5,652 nucleotides of DNA, from the NCBI GenBank assembly GCA_030024065.1, contig JASEIE010000256.1, positions 1 to 5,652 on the forward strand. The letters are read 5' to 3'. The position numbers and the translations under genes were made by a program. This document shows, piece after piece, positions 1 through 5,548 of this stretch (positions are counted from its first letter, which is position 1; each line of letters begins with the position of its first letter). This stretch comes from Thermodesulfobacteriota bacterium (lineage in GTDB: Bacteria; Desulfobacterota; BSN033; UBA1163). The notes below the pieces were generated by a model that worked only from the letters and a program-made list of their open reading frames with translations, was not told the origin of the DNA and did no database searches.

Positions 1-1
1 A

Positions 2-184
2 GTGGACACGACCGGAGCAGGCGATGTCTTCCATGCAGGATTCATCTACGGTCTTTTACAGCATTGGGAAATTGAAGAAATATTACGCTTTTCCAATGCC
101 GTAGCTGCACTCAAATGCCGGGATATAGGTGGCCGAAGAGGCATCCCTGGTCTGGAAGAAACGAGAATTTTTAAATCATCTTGA
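2..184 (+). CDS. PfkB-family carbohydrate kinase, C-terminal end (partial, 5' end off window)
   Basis: This is the last 60 codons of a ribokinase/PfkB-type kinase, which phosphorylates a sugar or sugar derivative with ATP in the cytoplasm. The sequence shows the family's second signature almost at the left edge, DTTGAGDVFHAGF. The catalytic-base aspartate of GAGD is encoded at 23-25, and the glycines form the anion hole. The helix after it (YGLLQ..LRFSNAVAALKC) and the closing segment RGIPGLEET are typical of the family's C-terminus, so the gene seems to end naturally at the TGA. The GTG at position 2 reads as an internal valine just before the motif and is not a start. The substrate cannot be told from this part: fructose, ketodeoxygluconate, ribose and adenosine kinases share these residues. 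The reading frame overlaps nothing, and a dehydrogenase remnant begins within about ten bases of the stop. Confidence 0.87.
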   Translation: MDTTGAGDVFHAGFIYGLLQHWEIEEILRFSNAVAALKCRDIGGRRGIPGLEETRIFKSS

Positions 185-186
185 TA

Positions 187-348
187 CTCATTCACCCCTT
201 CTGGGGGACGAAAAATGTGATCCTGATACCTCATATCGGTGGAATGAGCGAGAATTACACAGCCCAGGTTCTCTCCATCTTTGAAGAAAACCTCCGTCGT
301 TTTCTTCAGGGAGAGAGAGGACATCTCATCAACCGGGTGGAGAGGTAG
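187..348 (+). pseudogene. D-2-hydroxyacid dehydrogenase, C-terminal remnant
   Basis: Read in the frame that ends at the TAG at 346-348, this stretch encodes HPFWGTKNVIL, then IPHIGGMSENYTAQ, then FEENLRRFLQGE and a final LIN. This is the C-terminal end of NAD(P)-dependent D-2-hydroxyacid dehydrogenases (the phosphoglycerate, glyoxylate and hydroxypyruvate reductase group). The PHIGG block carries the family's catalytic histidine, here encoded at 232-234. The helix after it packs back onto the substrate domain. A working enzyme is roughly 310-330 residues long. Only about 52 codons remain, with no start codon, no NAD-binding GxGxxG motif and no catalytic Arg or Glu. An in-frame TAA at 172-174 closes the frame upstream, and the sequence there already belongs to the kinase gene. 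I infer a deletion that joined the kinase end to the last part of a former dehydrogenase gene. The remnant is too well preserved to be chance. Confidence 0.75.
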
Positions 349-368
349 GAGAGAGTAACTCTTTAACG

Positions 369-569
369 AAACAGAAACGGGTCGAGAGGTTCTTCCGGAA
401 AAACCTTGAAGCGAAACCTTTATCCGTTGAACTGCGTAGGTTAGCTTTCAAAAATGACAATGCAAAGGGCAGGAAGGCCGACTTGCATAACCTTTATGAC
501 CGCTTTACAAGGTTTTGGAGGGATAACTTTCCGACCCGTTTAGAAGGAGGAAGCTTATGTACAAAGTGA
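369..569 (+). other. Coding-like stop-free stretch with no convincing start (possible gene remnant)
   Basis: The frame ending at the TGA at 567-569 is open from 285. From about 369 it reads as a plausible basic protein segment, with pieces such as RVERFFRKNLEAKPLSVE and LHNLYDRFTRFWRDNFPTR. Codon choice looks like the neighbouring genes. There is no ATG or GTG in the open frame. The only ordinary start would be a TTG at 483, which leaves 28 residues, although AGGAAGG lies just before it. The frame ends 13 nt inside the next gene, over its start codon. I do not recognise a family. It may be the C-terminal end of a second decayed gene or simply non-coding sequence with a chance open frame. The region 349-556 holds nothing else that I can name. 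Confidence 0.25.
543..550 (+). promoter_or_regulatory. Ribosome binding site of the TIGR04076-like gene
   Basis: GAAGGAGG is a near-perfect Shine-Dalgarno sequence placed six bases before the ATG at 557. It fixes the start of this gene and is stronger than any site before the transporter or enzyme genes downstream. Confidence 0.8.
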
Positions 570-910
570 TCTGCCGGGTTGTGAAGGTGAATGAACCTAA
601 ACCAATCGAAGGAGGTGAAACGATTCCGAAGAGCAAATGCCCCCTCTTCGAAGAGGGATATAAAATGACCTTTACGACCTGGCCAACCCGACTCATCTTG
701 GAAGAATGTGATAACGTCTGTCTCTTCGCCTTGAGCGCCATTGGACCTGCCGCGCAGGCCCTATGCAGAGACACGGCCGAAGGGAGTGACTATTTGAGTA
801 ACATCACCCATTTCTGCTGTCCGGATGCTCACCGGCCGGTGGTCTTCCGGATAGAAAGGATCCCGTTGCCATTAGAACAGATCAAACACCCCAACGTGAT
901 CAATTATTAA
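557..910 (+). CDS. Small cysteine-rich protein, TIGR04076-like family
   Basis: This encodes a 117-residue soluble protein with no signal peptide or membrane segment. The start is supported by a strong Shine-Dalgarno sequence, GAAGGAGG at 543-550, six bases before the ATG. The N-terminal strand YKVICRVVKV, the CPLFEEG block at residues 28-34 and the closing CCPDAHRPVVFRIERI (87-102) match the pattern I associate with TIGR04076 proteins (conserved CPLF.EG and ACCTDG.RPV.F..E motifs). This family's function is unknown to me. Seven cysteines (6, 28, 51, 55, 70, 87, 88) in a short cytoplasmic protein suggest metal binding or redox chemistry, but that is inference. The gene sits upstream of the TRAP operon on the same strand, 77 bp before dctP. 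A candidate promoter lies in that gap, so it may be transcribed separately. The family assignment is from memory of motifs; the presence of a real gene is more certain than its name. Confidence 0.75.
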   Translation: MYKVICRVVKVNEPKPIEGGETIPKSKCPLFEEGYKMTFTTWPTRLILEECDNVCLFALSAIGPAAQALCRDTAEGSDYLSNITHFCCPDAHRPVVFRIERIPLPLEQIKHPNVINY

Positions 911-925
911 ATCAGCCATGATTTA
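908..925. repeat. AT-rich dyad, possible operator upstream of the TRAP promoter
   Basis: TAAATCA-GCCA-TGATTTA is a perfect 7-bp inverted repeat with a 4-base centre. It covers the stop codon of the preceding gene and ends two bases before the candidate -35 box at 928. Symmetry and position would suit an activator or repressor site for the transporter operon. No regulator gene is present in the window, and a dyad of this length in AT-rich DNA may be chance. Confidence 0.3.
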
Positions 926-927
926 TA

Positions 928-955
928 TTGACAACCCATCGTAGGATTTGATACT
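928..955 (+). promoter_or_regulatory. Candidate sigma70-type promoter of the TRAP operon
   Basis: A consensus -35 box TTGACA lies at 928-933. It is followed after 16 bases by GATACT at 950-955, which matches four of six positions of TATAAT. Transcription would begin near 962, giving a short leader of about 25 bases before the dctP start at 988. This placement also argues against the upstream TTG at 955 as the dctP start, because that codon would lie inside or beside the -10 box. It is predicted from sequence alone. Confidence 0.5.
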
Positions 956-974
956 TGTGGAAAATTTCTGAAGA

Positions 975-980
975 AAGGAG
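975..980 (+). promoter_or_regulatory. Ribosome binding site that sets the dctP start
   Basis: AAGGAG at 975-980 is seven bases before the ATG at 988, an ideal spacing. It selects the ATG at 988 over the in-frame TTG at 955. A second ATG follows at 991 and could be used as well. Confidence 0.8.
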
Positions 981-987
981 CCAAAAC

Positions 988-1983
988 ATGATGAAAAAAA
1001 ATTTTTTGGTCGGACTCTTAGGTGTTTTTATAGGTCTGGTTCTCTTACCCGGTTCATCTTGGGGACAACAAACCGTCCTGCGATATGCGGGGCAACTTCC
1101 GACGACCCATCATTTGACGAAAGCGGATTATCGTTTTGCAAAGATGGTCGAAGAAAAAACCAATGGTAAGGTGAAAATCGAGATCTACCCTGCAGGCCAA
1201 CTTTACCGGATGGATGGCATCCGTAAGGCAGTGATGTCCGGTACGGTGGATATGGGAGTAACCTACGAAGGGACATGGACAGGTCCCATCCCTTCGGTAG
1301 ATTTTTTTATTATTCCCTTTGTATTAAATAACTATAGGGAAGTCCAGAAAGCCTGGGGTGGAAAAATCGGAAATAAACTGCGAGATGAAATGGAGAAGAA
1401 CGGTGTCAAAGCCTTGGGTTTTGGTGCTTATGGTGAAAGTTTTAGTATAACCAATATTAAGAAACCTTTGAAAAGACCGGAGGATTTCAAAGGTTTAAAA
1501 ATCAGGACCCATGAGCCCATCGCGGCTGAATCCGTAAAGGCCCTCGGTGCCTCCCCTGTCTTCATGTCATCCGCAGAGGTTTATACCGCATTACAGAAAG
1601 GAACGGTGGATGGCGCCACCTCCGGCCCCACAAGTTTTGTTCAAAGGAAATGGTATGAGATTACTAAGTATTCAACGATCACCTTTAGTGTCTATTCGGT
1701 TTGGCCCGTGATGATCAACCTCAAGGTGTGGAATGGTCTTCCCAAAGAGATTCAAAAGATTCTTGAAGAGGCGGGCAAGGATTACGAAAACCACACCATC
1801 CAAATTTCGGACAAGGAGGATGAGGAGGCCATCAAATTTCTATCCAAAACCCAGGAGGTCTATATTTTAACGGATGAGGATAAAAAGGTTTGGGCAAGGA
1901 CGTTGGAGCCTGTGAAGAAGGAATTTCTCAGCAGGACGGGGAAAGATGGCGAGGCCTTCTTTAAATGGATTGCTGAGAGATGA
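988..1983 (+). CDS. dctP: TRAP transporter substrate-binding protein, DctP family
   Basis: This is the periplasmic solute receptor of a TRAP transporter. It captures an organic anion and delivers it to the DctQM membrane complex. From the ATG at 988 the protein has 331 residues, normal for the family. Residues 1-26 form a Sec signal peptide: MMKK, a hydrophobic core (FLVGLLGVFIGLVLL), then GSSWG with probable cleavage before QQ. The mature part starts with the usual first strand (TVLRYAGQLPTTHH). The family hallmarks are YPAGQL at 67-72, GLKIRT at 169-174, EVYTALQKGTVDGA at 197-210 and the LPKEIQKIL segment at 251-259. R173 corresponds to the conserved arginine that clamps the substrate carboxylate, so a carboxylic acid ligand is likely. 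The exact ligand cannot be read from the sequence. The upstream TTG at 955 would add 11 residues in front of the signal peptide and is unlikely. The stop overlaps the dctQ start by four bases. Confidence 0.95.
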   Translation: MMKKNFLVGLLGVFIGLVLLPGSSWGQQTVLRYAGQLPTTHHLTKADYRFAKMVEEKTNGKVKIEIYPAGQLYRMDGIRKAVMSGTVDMGVTYEGTWTGPIPSVDFFIIPFVLNNYREVQKAWGGKIGNKLRDEMEKNGVKALGFGAYGESFSITNIKKPLKRPEDFKGLKIRTHEPIAAESVKALGASPVFMSSAEVYTALQKGTVDGATSGPTSFVQRKWYEITKYSTITFSVYSVWPVMINLKVWNGLPKEIQKILEEAGKDYENHTIQISDKEDEEAIKFLSKTQEVYILTDEDKKVWARTLEPVKKEFLSRTGKDGEAFFKWIAER

Positions 1984-2480
1984 GAAACCGATTCGATAGC
2001 CCTCATCGCTTTGTTGAGAAATTTGTCAAAGGATCGGGGATCCTGGGCGCCTTCCTCTTTCTCATGGTCATGGGAATCACCACCTATGAGGTGTTGGTGC
2101 GCTATATTTTTAATGCCCCGACCACCTGGTCCATGGAGATATCCGTGATCCTTACGATGTGGGGAACTTTCTTGGGAGTGGCTTACACATTGCAACAGGG
2201 AAGTCATACCCAGGTCGATCTCGTCATCAATAGATTTTCAGAGCGGAGTAGAAGGATTCTGAGGATCTTCGTCTATCTCTTTGTCCTGCTCTTTTCCATT
2301 TTTCTGACCTGGGCAAGCCTGGTCCCCGCTATCGAAGCTTATCTCATTAAAGAGGTGACCCAATCCTATACCCGTACACCGTTATTTATTCTCATGATCT
2401 CGATCCCCATTGGAGGAATCTTATTGATTCTCGAGATCATCCGGGAGCTCATTGAAATGTTTCGATTAAAAAGAGAATAG
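1980..2480 (+). CDS. dctQ: TRAP transporter small permease, DctQ family
   Basis: This is the small inner-membrane subunit of the TRAP transporter, which pairs with DctM and supports docking of the loaded receptor. It is 166 residues with four hydrophobic helices at roughly 20-40, 52-72, 93-115 and 134-155, the standard DctQ layout. The motif RYIFNAPTTWSME at 41-53, after the first helix, is characteristic of the family, as is the LGVAYTLQQGSHTQVDL stretch after the second helix. Its ATG shares the ATGA junction with the dctP stop, so it is translationally coupled and lacks a separate strong ribosome site. The C-terminus is charged (FRLKRE) and ends normally. In most TRAP operons dctM would follow at once or overlap. 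Here 227 bases of repeat-rich DNA intervene. Confidence 0.93.
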   Translation: MRNRFDSPHRFVEKFVKGSGILGAFLFLMVMGITTYEVLVRYIFNAPTTWSMEISVILTMWGTFLGVAYTLQQGSHTQVDLVINRFSERSRRILRIFVYLFVLLFSIFLTWASLVPAIEAYLIKEVTQSYTRTPLFILMISIPIGGILLILEIIRELIEMFRLKRE

Positions 2481-2515
2481 AAGGCCTGTCTCTCTCTGGA
2501 GGCTGTGTCGTAAAT

Positions 2516-2610
2516 CCGTTCATGGTTCGACAGAGCCTGTCCTGAGCGAATCGTTCGTCCCTTCGAGAGCCTCAGGGCGAACGGTGAGGCGAAGGGCTCA
2601 CCACGAACGG
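2516..2610. repeat. Nested inverted repeats inside the element (long imperfect hairpin)
   Basis: CCGTTCATGGT at 2516-2526 pairs with ACCACGAACGG at 2600-2610 (10 of 11). GAGCC at 2533-2537 pairs with GGCTC at 2595-2599. CGTTCGTCCCT at 2552-2562 pairs with AGGGCGAACG at 2574-2583, with one bulged base and a loop of about 11 bases. Together they make a stacked hairpin in RNA or a cruciform in DNA. The pieces resemble the extragenic family whose units read like CCGTTCGTGGTGAGCC and TCAGGGCGAACGG. Confidence 0.7.
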
Positions 2611-2640
2611 ACCACGGCATATTAAAAATCAATTACTTAG

Positions 2641-2673
2641 CCGTTCGTCCTGAGCGTGTCGAAGGGCGAAAGG
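2641..2673 (+). repeat. Additional copy of the TTCGTCCTGAGC..GTCGAAGG extragenic repeat
   Basis: CCGTTCGTCCTGAGCGTGTC at 2641-2660, continuing GAAGGGCGAAAGG to 2673, is a fairly intact single unit of a repeat that recurs in many environmental bacterial genomes. Related pieces occur at 2538-2562 and, inverted, at 2560-2584. It lies just inside the right terminal repeat of the element. Confidence 0.65.
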
Positions 2674-2707
2674 TAAATTACGACACAGTCTCTTTGTTCG
2701 AGAAAGG

Positions 2708-4006
2708 ATGTCCCCATTGGAAATTGCACTCCCTTTTATAGTGCTTGTCGGATTACTCTTATTGGGTGTGCCTATTGCTTTTGGCCTGGCAGGAGCAGGA
2801 ACGCTTGGCATTTTCCTCGTCACAGGGGATTGGAAGAACATGATGAATACGGTTGGAATGGCCCCCTACCTGACCTGCTCGGAATACGTCTTAACCACTA
2901 TCCCGATGTTCATTCTGATGGCCTACTTCTCCTCGTGGGGAGGGCTTGCCCGGGATTTATATACAGCCATGCAGAACTGGTTATCGAACATCCGCGGGGG
3001 TTTGGGGATTGCAACGGTTTTTGCCTGCGGGATATTTGGTGCCATGTCCGGCGCGAGCACGGCATCAGCCTCAGCCATGTCGAAAATCGCCATGCCCGAA
3101 ATGCGCCGTTTCGGATACTCCGACACCTTAGCAACCGGAGCCATCGGTGTCGGGTCTGTGCTCGACATTCTGATACCACCCAGTATCGCAATGGTGGTCT
3201 ATGGCATCTCCACAGACACCTCCATCGGAAAACTCCTGATCGCCGGAGTGTTCCCTGGCGTTCTTCTCGGGATCTTCTTGATCGGATGCATCTTAGTCTG
3301 GGTCACAGTCAACCCGTCGAGTGCCCCCAAAGTGATGCGGGTCTCCTGGAGTGAACGCTTTCGGAGCCTCCTGGCCATCTGGCCAAGTCTCCTGATCGTT
3401 ATCTTCGTATTGGTGGCCCTTTACACGGGGATGGCAACCCCAACCGAAGTAGGGGCTGTAGGAGCGGCTGCTTCAGGGGTGGTTGGAGTGGCCATGGGCC
3501 GTCTTTCAAAGGCCGATATCTTAAATGCTTTGGTAGACACACTGGTTACCACGACCATGATCTTGTTTATTATCGTCGGGGCAATGATCTTTGGCCATTT
3601 TGTGACCCTGAGCCAAATACCCCAAAGAATCGTCGGCACAATCATGAGCTTGAACCTCAATCGCTGGATTGTATTGTGGCTTGTGATCGGAACTTACTTT
3701 GCCATCTCGATGTTCATGGATGAACTTCCACTGATGCTGATCATCATCCCCATCGTCTTCCCCCTGATCACCTCTATAGGTTTCGATCCAATCTGGTTTG
3801 GTGTGATGACAATGATGATGGTTGGGATGGGACTCGTTTTCCCTCCGGTGGGCATGATCGCATTTGTCGTTAGCTCCACAACAAAAGTTGACTTAATGAC
3901 GGTTTATCGGGGCACGAGCATATTAATGATCGCTATCATTTTAACAACCATCCTCCTCTGTCTCTTTCCACAAATTGCGCTCTGGCTCCCAACCAAAATG
4001 GGTTAA
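2708..4006 (+). CDS. dctM: TRAP transporter large permease, DctM family
   Basis: This is the large inner-membrane subunit, the cation-coupled transport channel of the TRAP system. It is 432 residues, the usual length, and hydrophobic throughout with about a dozen membrane segments and re-entrant hairpins. Family motifs in order are LLLLGVPIAFGL near 16-27, CGIFGAMSGASTASASAM at 107-124, ILIPPSIAM at 154-162, GMATPTEVGAVGA at 241-253, MDELPLMLIIIP at 337-348 and GLVFPPVGM at 375-383. The two SGAST and LIPPS regions belong to the pseudo-symmetric core that binds sodium and substrate. The ATG at 2708 gives the normal MSPLEIALPF start, and no in-frame start precedes it. The only ribosome-site-like bases, GAAAGG at 2702-2707, touch the ATG, which is poor spacing. 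The MITE-like element ends 15 bases upstream. The gene itself is intact. Confidence 0.97.
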   Translation: MSPLEIALPFIVLVGLLLLGVPIAFGLAGAGTLGIFLVTGDWKNMMNTVGMAPYLTCSEYVLTTIPMFILMAYFSSWGGLARDLYTAMQNWLSNIRGGLGIATVFACGIFGAMSGASTASASAMSKIAMPEMRRFGYSDTLATGAIGVGSVLDILIPPSIAMVVYGISTDTSIGKLLIAGVFPGVLLGIFLIGCILVWVTVNPSSAPKVMRVSWSERFRSLLAIWPSLLIVIFVLVALYTGMATPTEVGAVGAAASGVVGVAMGRLSKADILNALVDTLVTTTMILFIIVGAMIFGHFVTLSQIPQRIVGTIMSLNLNRWIVLWLVIGTYFAISMFMDELPLMLIIIPIVFPLITSIGFDPIWFGVMTMMMVGMGLVFPPVGMIAFVVSSTTKVDLMTVYRGTSILMIAIILTTILLCLFPQIALWLPTKMG

Positions 4007-4035
4007 ACCCTCATCCTCCGGGGATACGTAAGGAT

Positions 4036-5376
4036 ATGAATCTAACGGAGAGGCTTTCGAACTTTGTAGTCCGATCACGTTTTGAAGATTTTCCTGAGGA
4101 GGTCATCGAGACAGGTAAGAAATGCCTTCTGGATTGGATCGGTGTGTCCATGGGAGGGATGAAAGACCCCTCGGTTGAGATGGTTGTCGATCTCGTAAAA
4201 GAGATGGGAGGGAGAAAACAGGCTTCTGTTTTAGGTTATGGGTTTAAGACAACCTTATTGAACGCCACTCTCATCAATGGAATGATGTCCCATGTCCTCG
4301 ATTATGATGATGCCCATAGTGAAAGCCGAAGCCATCCGAGCGCCCCTCTGCTCCCTGCCCTGCTCGTCATTTCAGAATATAAAAAATTGAAAGGGAAGGA
4401 TTTAATCACTGCCTTTGTCATAGGGTTTGAAGTGAGTACCCGGATAGGACTTGCCCTTGGGAAAACCTACTATGAGCGGGGATGGCACGCAACCTCTGTT
4501 TTGGGCCGATTTGGATCTGCGGTTGGGGTTGGCAAACTCCTTGGGCTCAATCAAAAACAACTGGCCTGTGCCATTGGACTCGCAGCGACTCAGGCAGGAG
4601 GGCTGAGAAGGGTTTTCGGAACGATGGGAAAACCCTTCCATGCAGGAAAGGCCTCCATGGACGGAATGCTATCCGCCCTATTAGCCTTACGAGGATTCGA
4701 TGCGCCCGAGGATATCTTGGATGGAACATCGGGGTTCCTGCAATTATTTTCTCCCGAACACGATCCCGATCAAATCACTCAAGGACTGGGAAAGGACTTT
4801 CAGCTTCAACAGAATTCCTTCAAGCCTTATGCCGCCTGCCTCTTAATCCACCCTGCCATTGACGGGCTGATCGGGATGAGGGGAAAACATGGACTCGAAT
4901 TAGATTCTGTTGAACAGATCGATCTCGATGTCTCCCCCCTCTGTTTAACCGTGACGGATAAAAAGGACCCGAAGAACGGTCTGGAGGGAAAGTTCAGCCT
5001 CTATTTCTGTGCCGCATTGGCTCTTCTTGAGGGAAAGGTTCAGGAGAGCCAATTCACCCCCGAAAAGATGAAGGATCATCGTATCCGAAACCTGATGAAA
5101 AAAATCAGAGCCTCTGCAAATGATTCACTCAAAGAGTCGGAGGCCAAGATAGCAATTCAACTCAAGAATAGAAACCGACTGAATCGAACGGTTTCTGTCC
5201 CGAGAGGTGATCCAAGAAATCCAATGAGTTTCGACGACATCGTAGAAAAATTCAGAGACCTCACTCACCCTATTCTCCCTATCCACCAAAGGAGTAAAAT
5301 GATCCACATCGTTAAGAATCTTGAGAGAATGAAAAATCCCTCCACCCTTTTAAAGTTATGCCGCGTAAGAAAATAG
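4036..5376 (+). CDS. MmgE/PrpD-family protein (2-methylcitrate dehydratase-like)
   Basis: This 446-residue cytoplasmic enzyme is a full-length member of the MmgE/PrpD family. The family includes 2-methylcitrate dehydratase, cis-aconitate decarboxylase, iminodisuccinate epimerase and many unassigned dehydratases or isomerases of organic acids. The helical domain holds LLDWIGVSMGG (31-41), HVLDYDDAHSESRSHPSA (86-103), GWHATSVLGRFGSAVGVGKLLG (149-170) and GKPFHAGKAS (198-207). The block FKPYAACLLIHPAID (262-276) follows, and a mixed C-terminal domain completes it. Likely active-site residues by family comparison are D89, H100, H151, K199, K263 and H272. Where mammalian cis-aconitate decarboxylase has a histidine five residues after the lysine, this protein has C268, so I do not call it a decarboxylase. 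TAAGGA at 4029-4034 is only one base from the ATG, but no other start fits. It follows dctM by 29 bp and probably acts on the imported acid. Confidence 0.94.
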   Translation: MNLTERLSNFVVRSRFEDFPEEVIETGKKCLLDWIGVSMGGMKDPSVEMVVDLVKEMGGRKQASVLGYGFKTTLLNATLINGMMSHVLDYDDAHSESRSHPSAPLLPALLVISEYKKLKGKDLITAFVIGFEVSTRIGLALGKTYYERGWHATSVLGRFGSAVGVGKLLGLNQKQLACAIGLAATQAGGLRRVFGTMGKPFHAGKASMDGMLSALLALRGFDAPEDILDGTSGFLQLFSPEHDPDQITQGLGKDFQLQQNSFKPYAACLLIHPAIDGLIGMRGKHGLELDSVEQIDLDVSPLCLTVTDKKDPKNGLEGKFSLYFCAALALLEGKVQESQFTPEKMKDHRIRNLMKKIRASANDSLKESEAKIAIQLKNRNRLNRTVSVPRGDPRNPMSFDDIVEKFRDLTHPILPIHQRSKMIHIVKNLERMKNPSTLLKLCRVRK

Positions 5377-5386
5377 AAACGAAAAG

Positions 5387-5411
5387 CACGAATGGCAGCA
5401 AATGATTCGTG
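5387..5411. repeat. Inverted repeat CACGAAT..ATTCGTG
   Basis: CACGAAT at 5387-5393 and ATTCGTG at 5405-5411 form a perfect 7-bp stem with an 11-base loop, 10 bases after the MmgE/PrpD stop. A second small stem follows at once, TGCCC-TCC-GGGCA at 5414-5426. With no T run after either, they would be weak terminators at best. They may instead be transcript-end stabilising structures or extragenic repeat units. Confidence 0.45.
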
Positions 5412-5481
5412 GGTGCCCTCCGGGCATGGTGAAATTCTCAAGAGAGTTCTGAAAAACTACCTTTTGCTCTCTGATGACACA

Positions 5482-5500
5482 CCTGCCTGCCGCAGGCAGG
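5482..5500. repeat. Perfect 19-bp palindrome CCTGCCTGC-C-GCAGGCAGG
   Basis: Nine-base arms at 5482-5490 and 5492-5500 are perfectly complementary around one central base. Both halves also contain an internal CCTG/CAGG repetition. Such GC-rich palindromes are often dispersed in many copies between genes, but the copy number cannot be judged here. A T-rich tract (5524-5538) begins about 24 bases later, too far for a standard intrinsic terminator. Confidence 0.6.
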
Positions 5501-5548
5501 GATTTATAAAAATGATTCGACAGATTTTTCTTTTTTTTCAATGCATTT

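Larger units (their letters stand above)
2499..2692. mobile_element. MITE-like non-autonomous element between dctQ and dctM
   Basis: The outer ends are inverted repeats: GAGGCTGTGTCGTAA at 2499-2513 and TTACGACACAGTCTC at 2678-2692, matching at 14 of 15 positions. The roughly 165 bp between them contain no credible ORF but carry nested inverted repeats and several copies of a TTCGTCCTGAGC..GTCGAAGG-type extragenic repeat. Size, terminal repeats and lack of coding capacity fit a miniature inverted-repeat transposable element that would be moved by a transposase encoded elsewhere. The ends look like those of a DDE-type insertion sequence, but I cannot name the family. I see no clear target-site duplication; only CTCT-like bases occur on both sides. 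The alternative is a composite extragenic palindrome cluster that was never mobile. Its position inside a tightly coupled transporter operon supports insertion. Confidence 0.6.

Noticed and set aside
46..324. 92-residue open frame on the minus strand
   Set aside because: It lies opposite the kinase end and the dehydrogenase remnant, both of which show real family motifs on the + strand.
505..774. 89-residue open frame on the minus strand
   Set aside because: It overlaps the + strand small gene that has a strong ribosome site and family motifs. The minus frame shows none.
955..987. TTG at 955 as the dctP start, adding 11 residues
   Set aside because: The ATG at 988 has AAGGAG at ideal spacing and begins a clean signal peptide. 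The TTG lies at the candidate -10 box and would add charged residues before it.
2366..2841. Minus strand open frames (2366-2632 and 2629-2841) across the dctQ-dctM spacer
   Set aside because: They are made mostly of translated repeat sequence and run into dctQ and dctM. No family features or ribosome sites were seen.
2830..3354. 174-residue + strand frame inside dctM
   Set aside because: It is an out-of-frame shadow, rich in His, Arg and Cys. The dctM frame carries all the permease motifs.
5522..5538. T-rich tract as the tail of an intrinsic terminator
   Set aside because: The nearest strong stem ends at 5500, more than 20 bases away, so it does not fit the usual stem-then-U-run arrangement.
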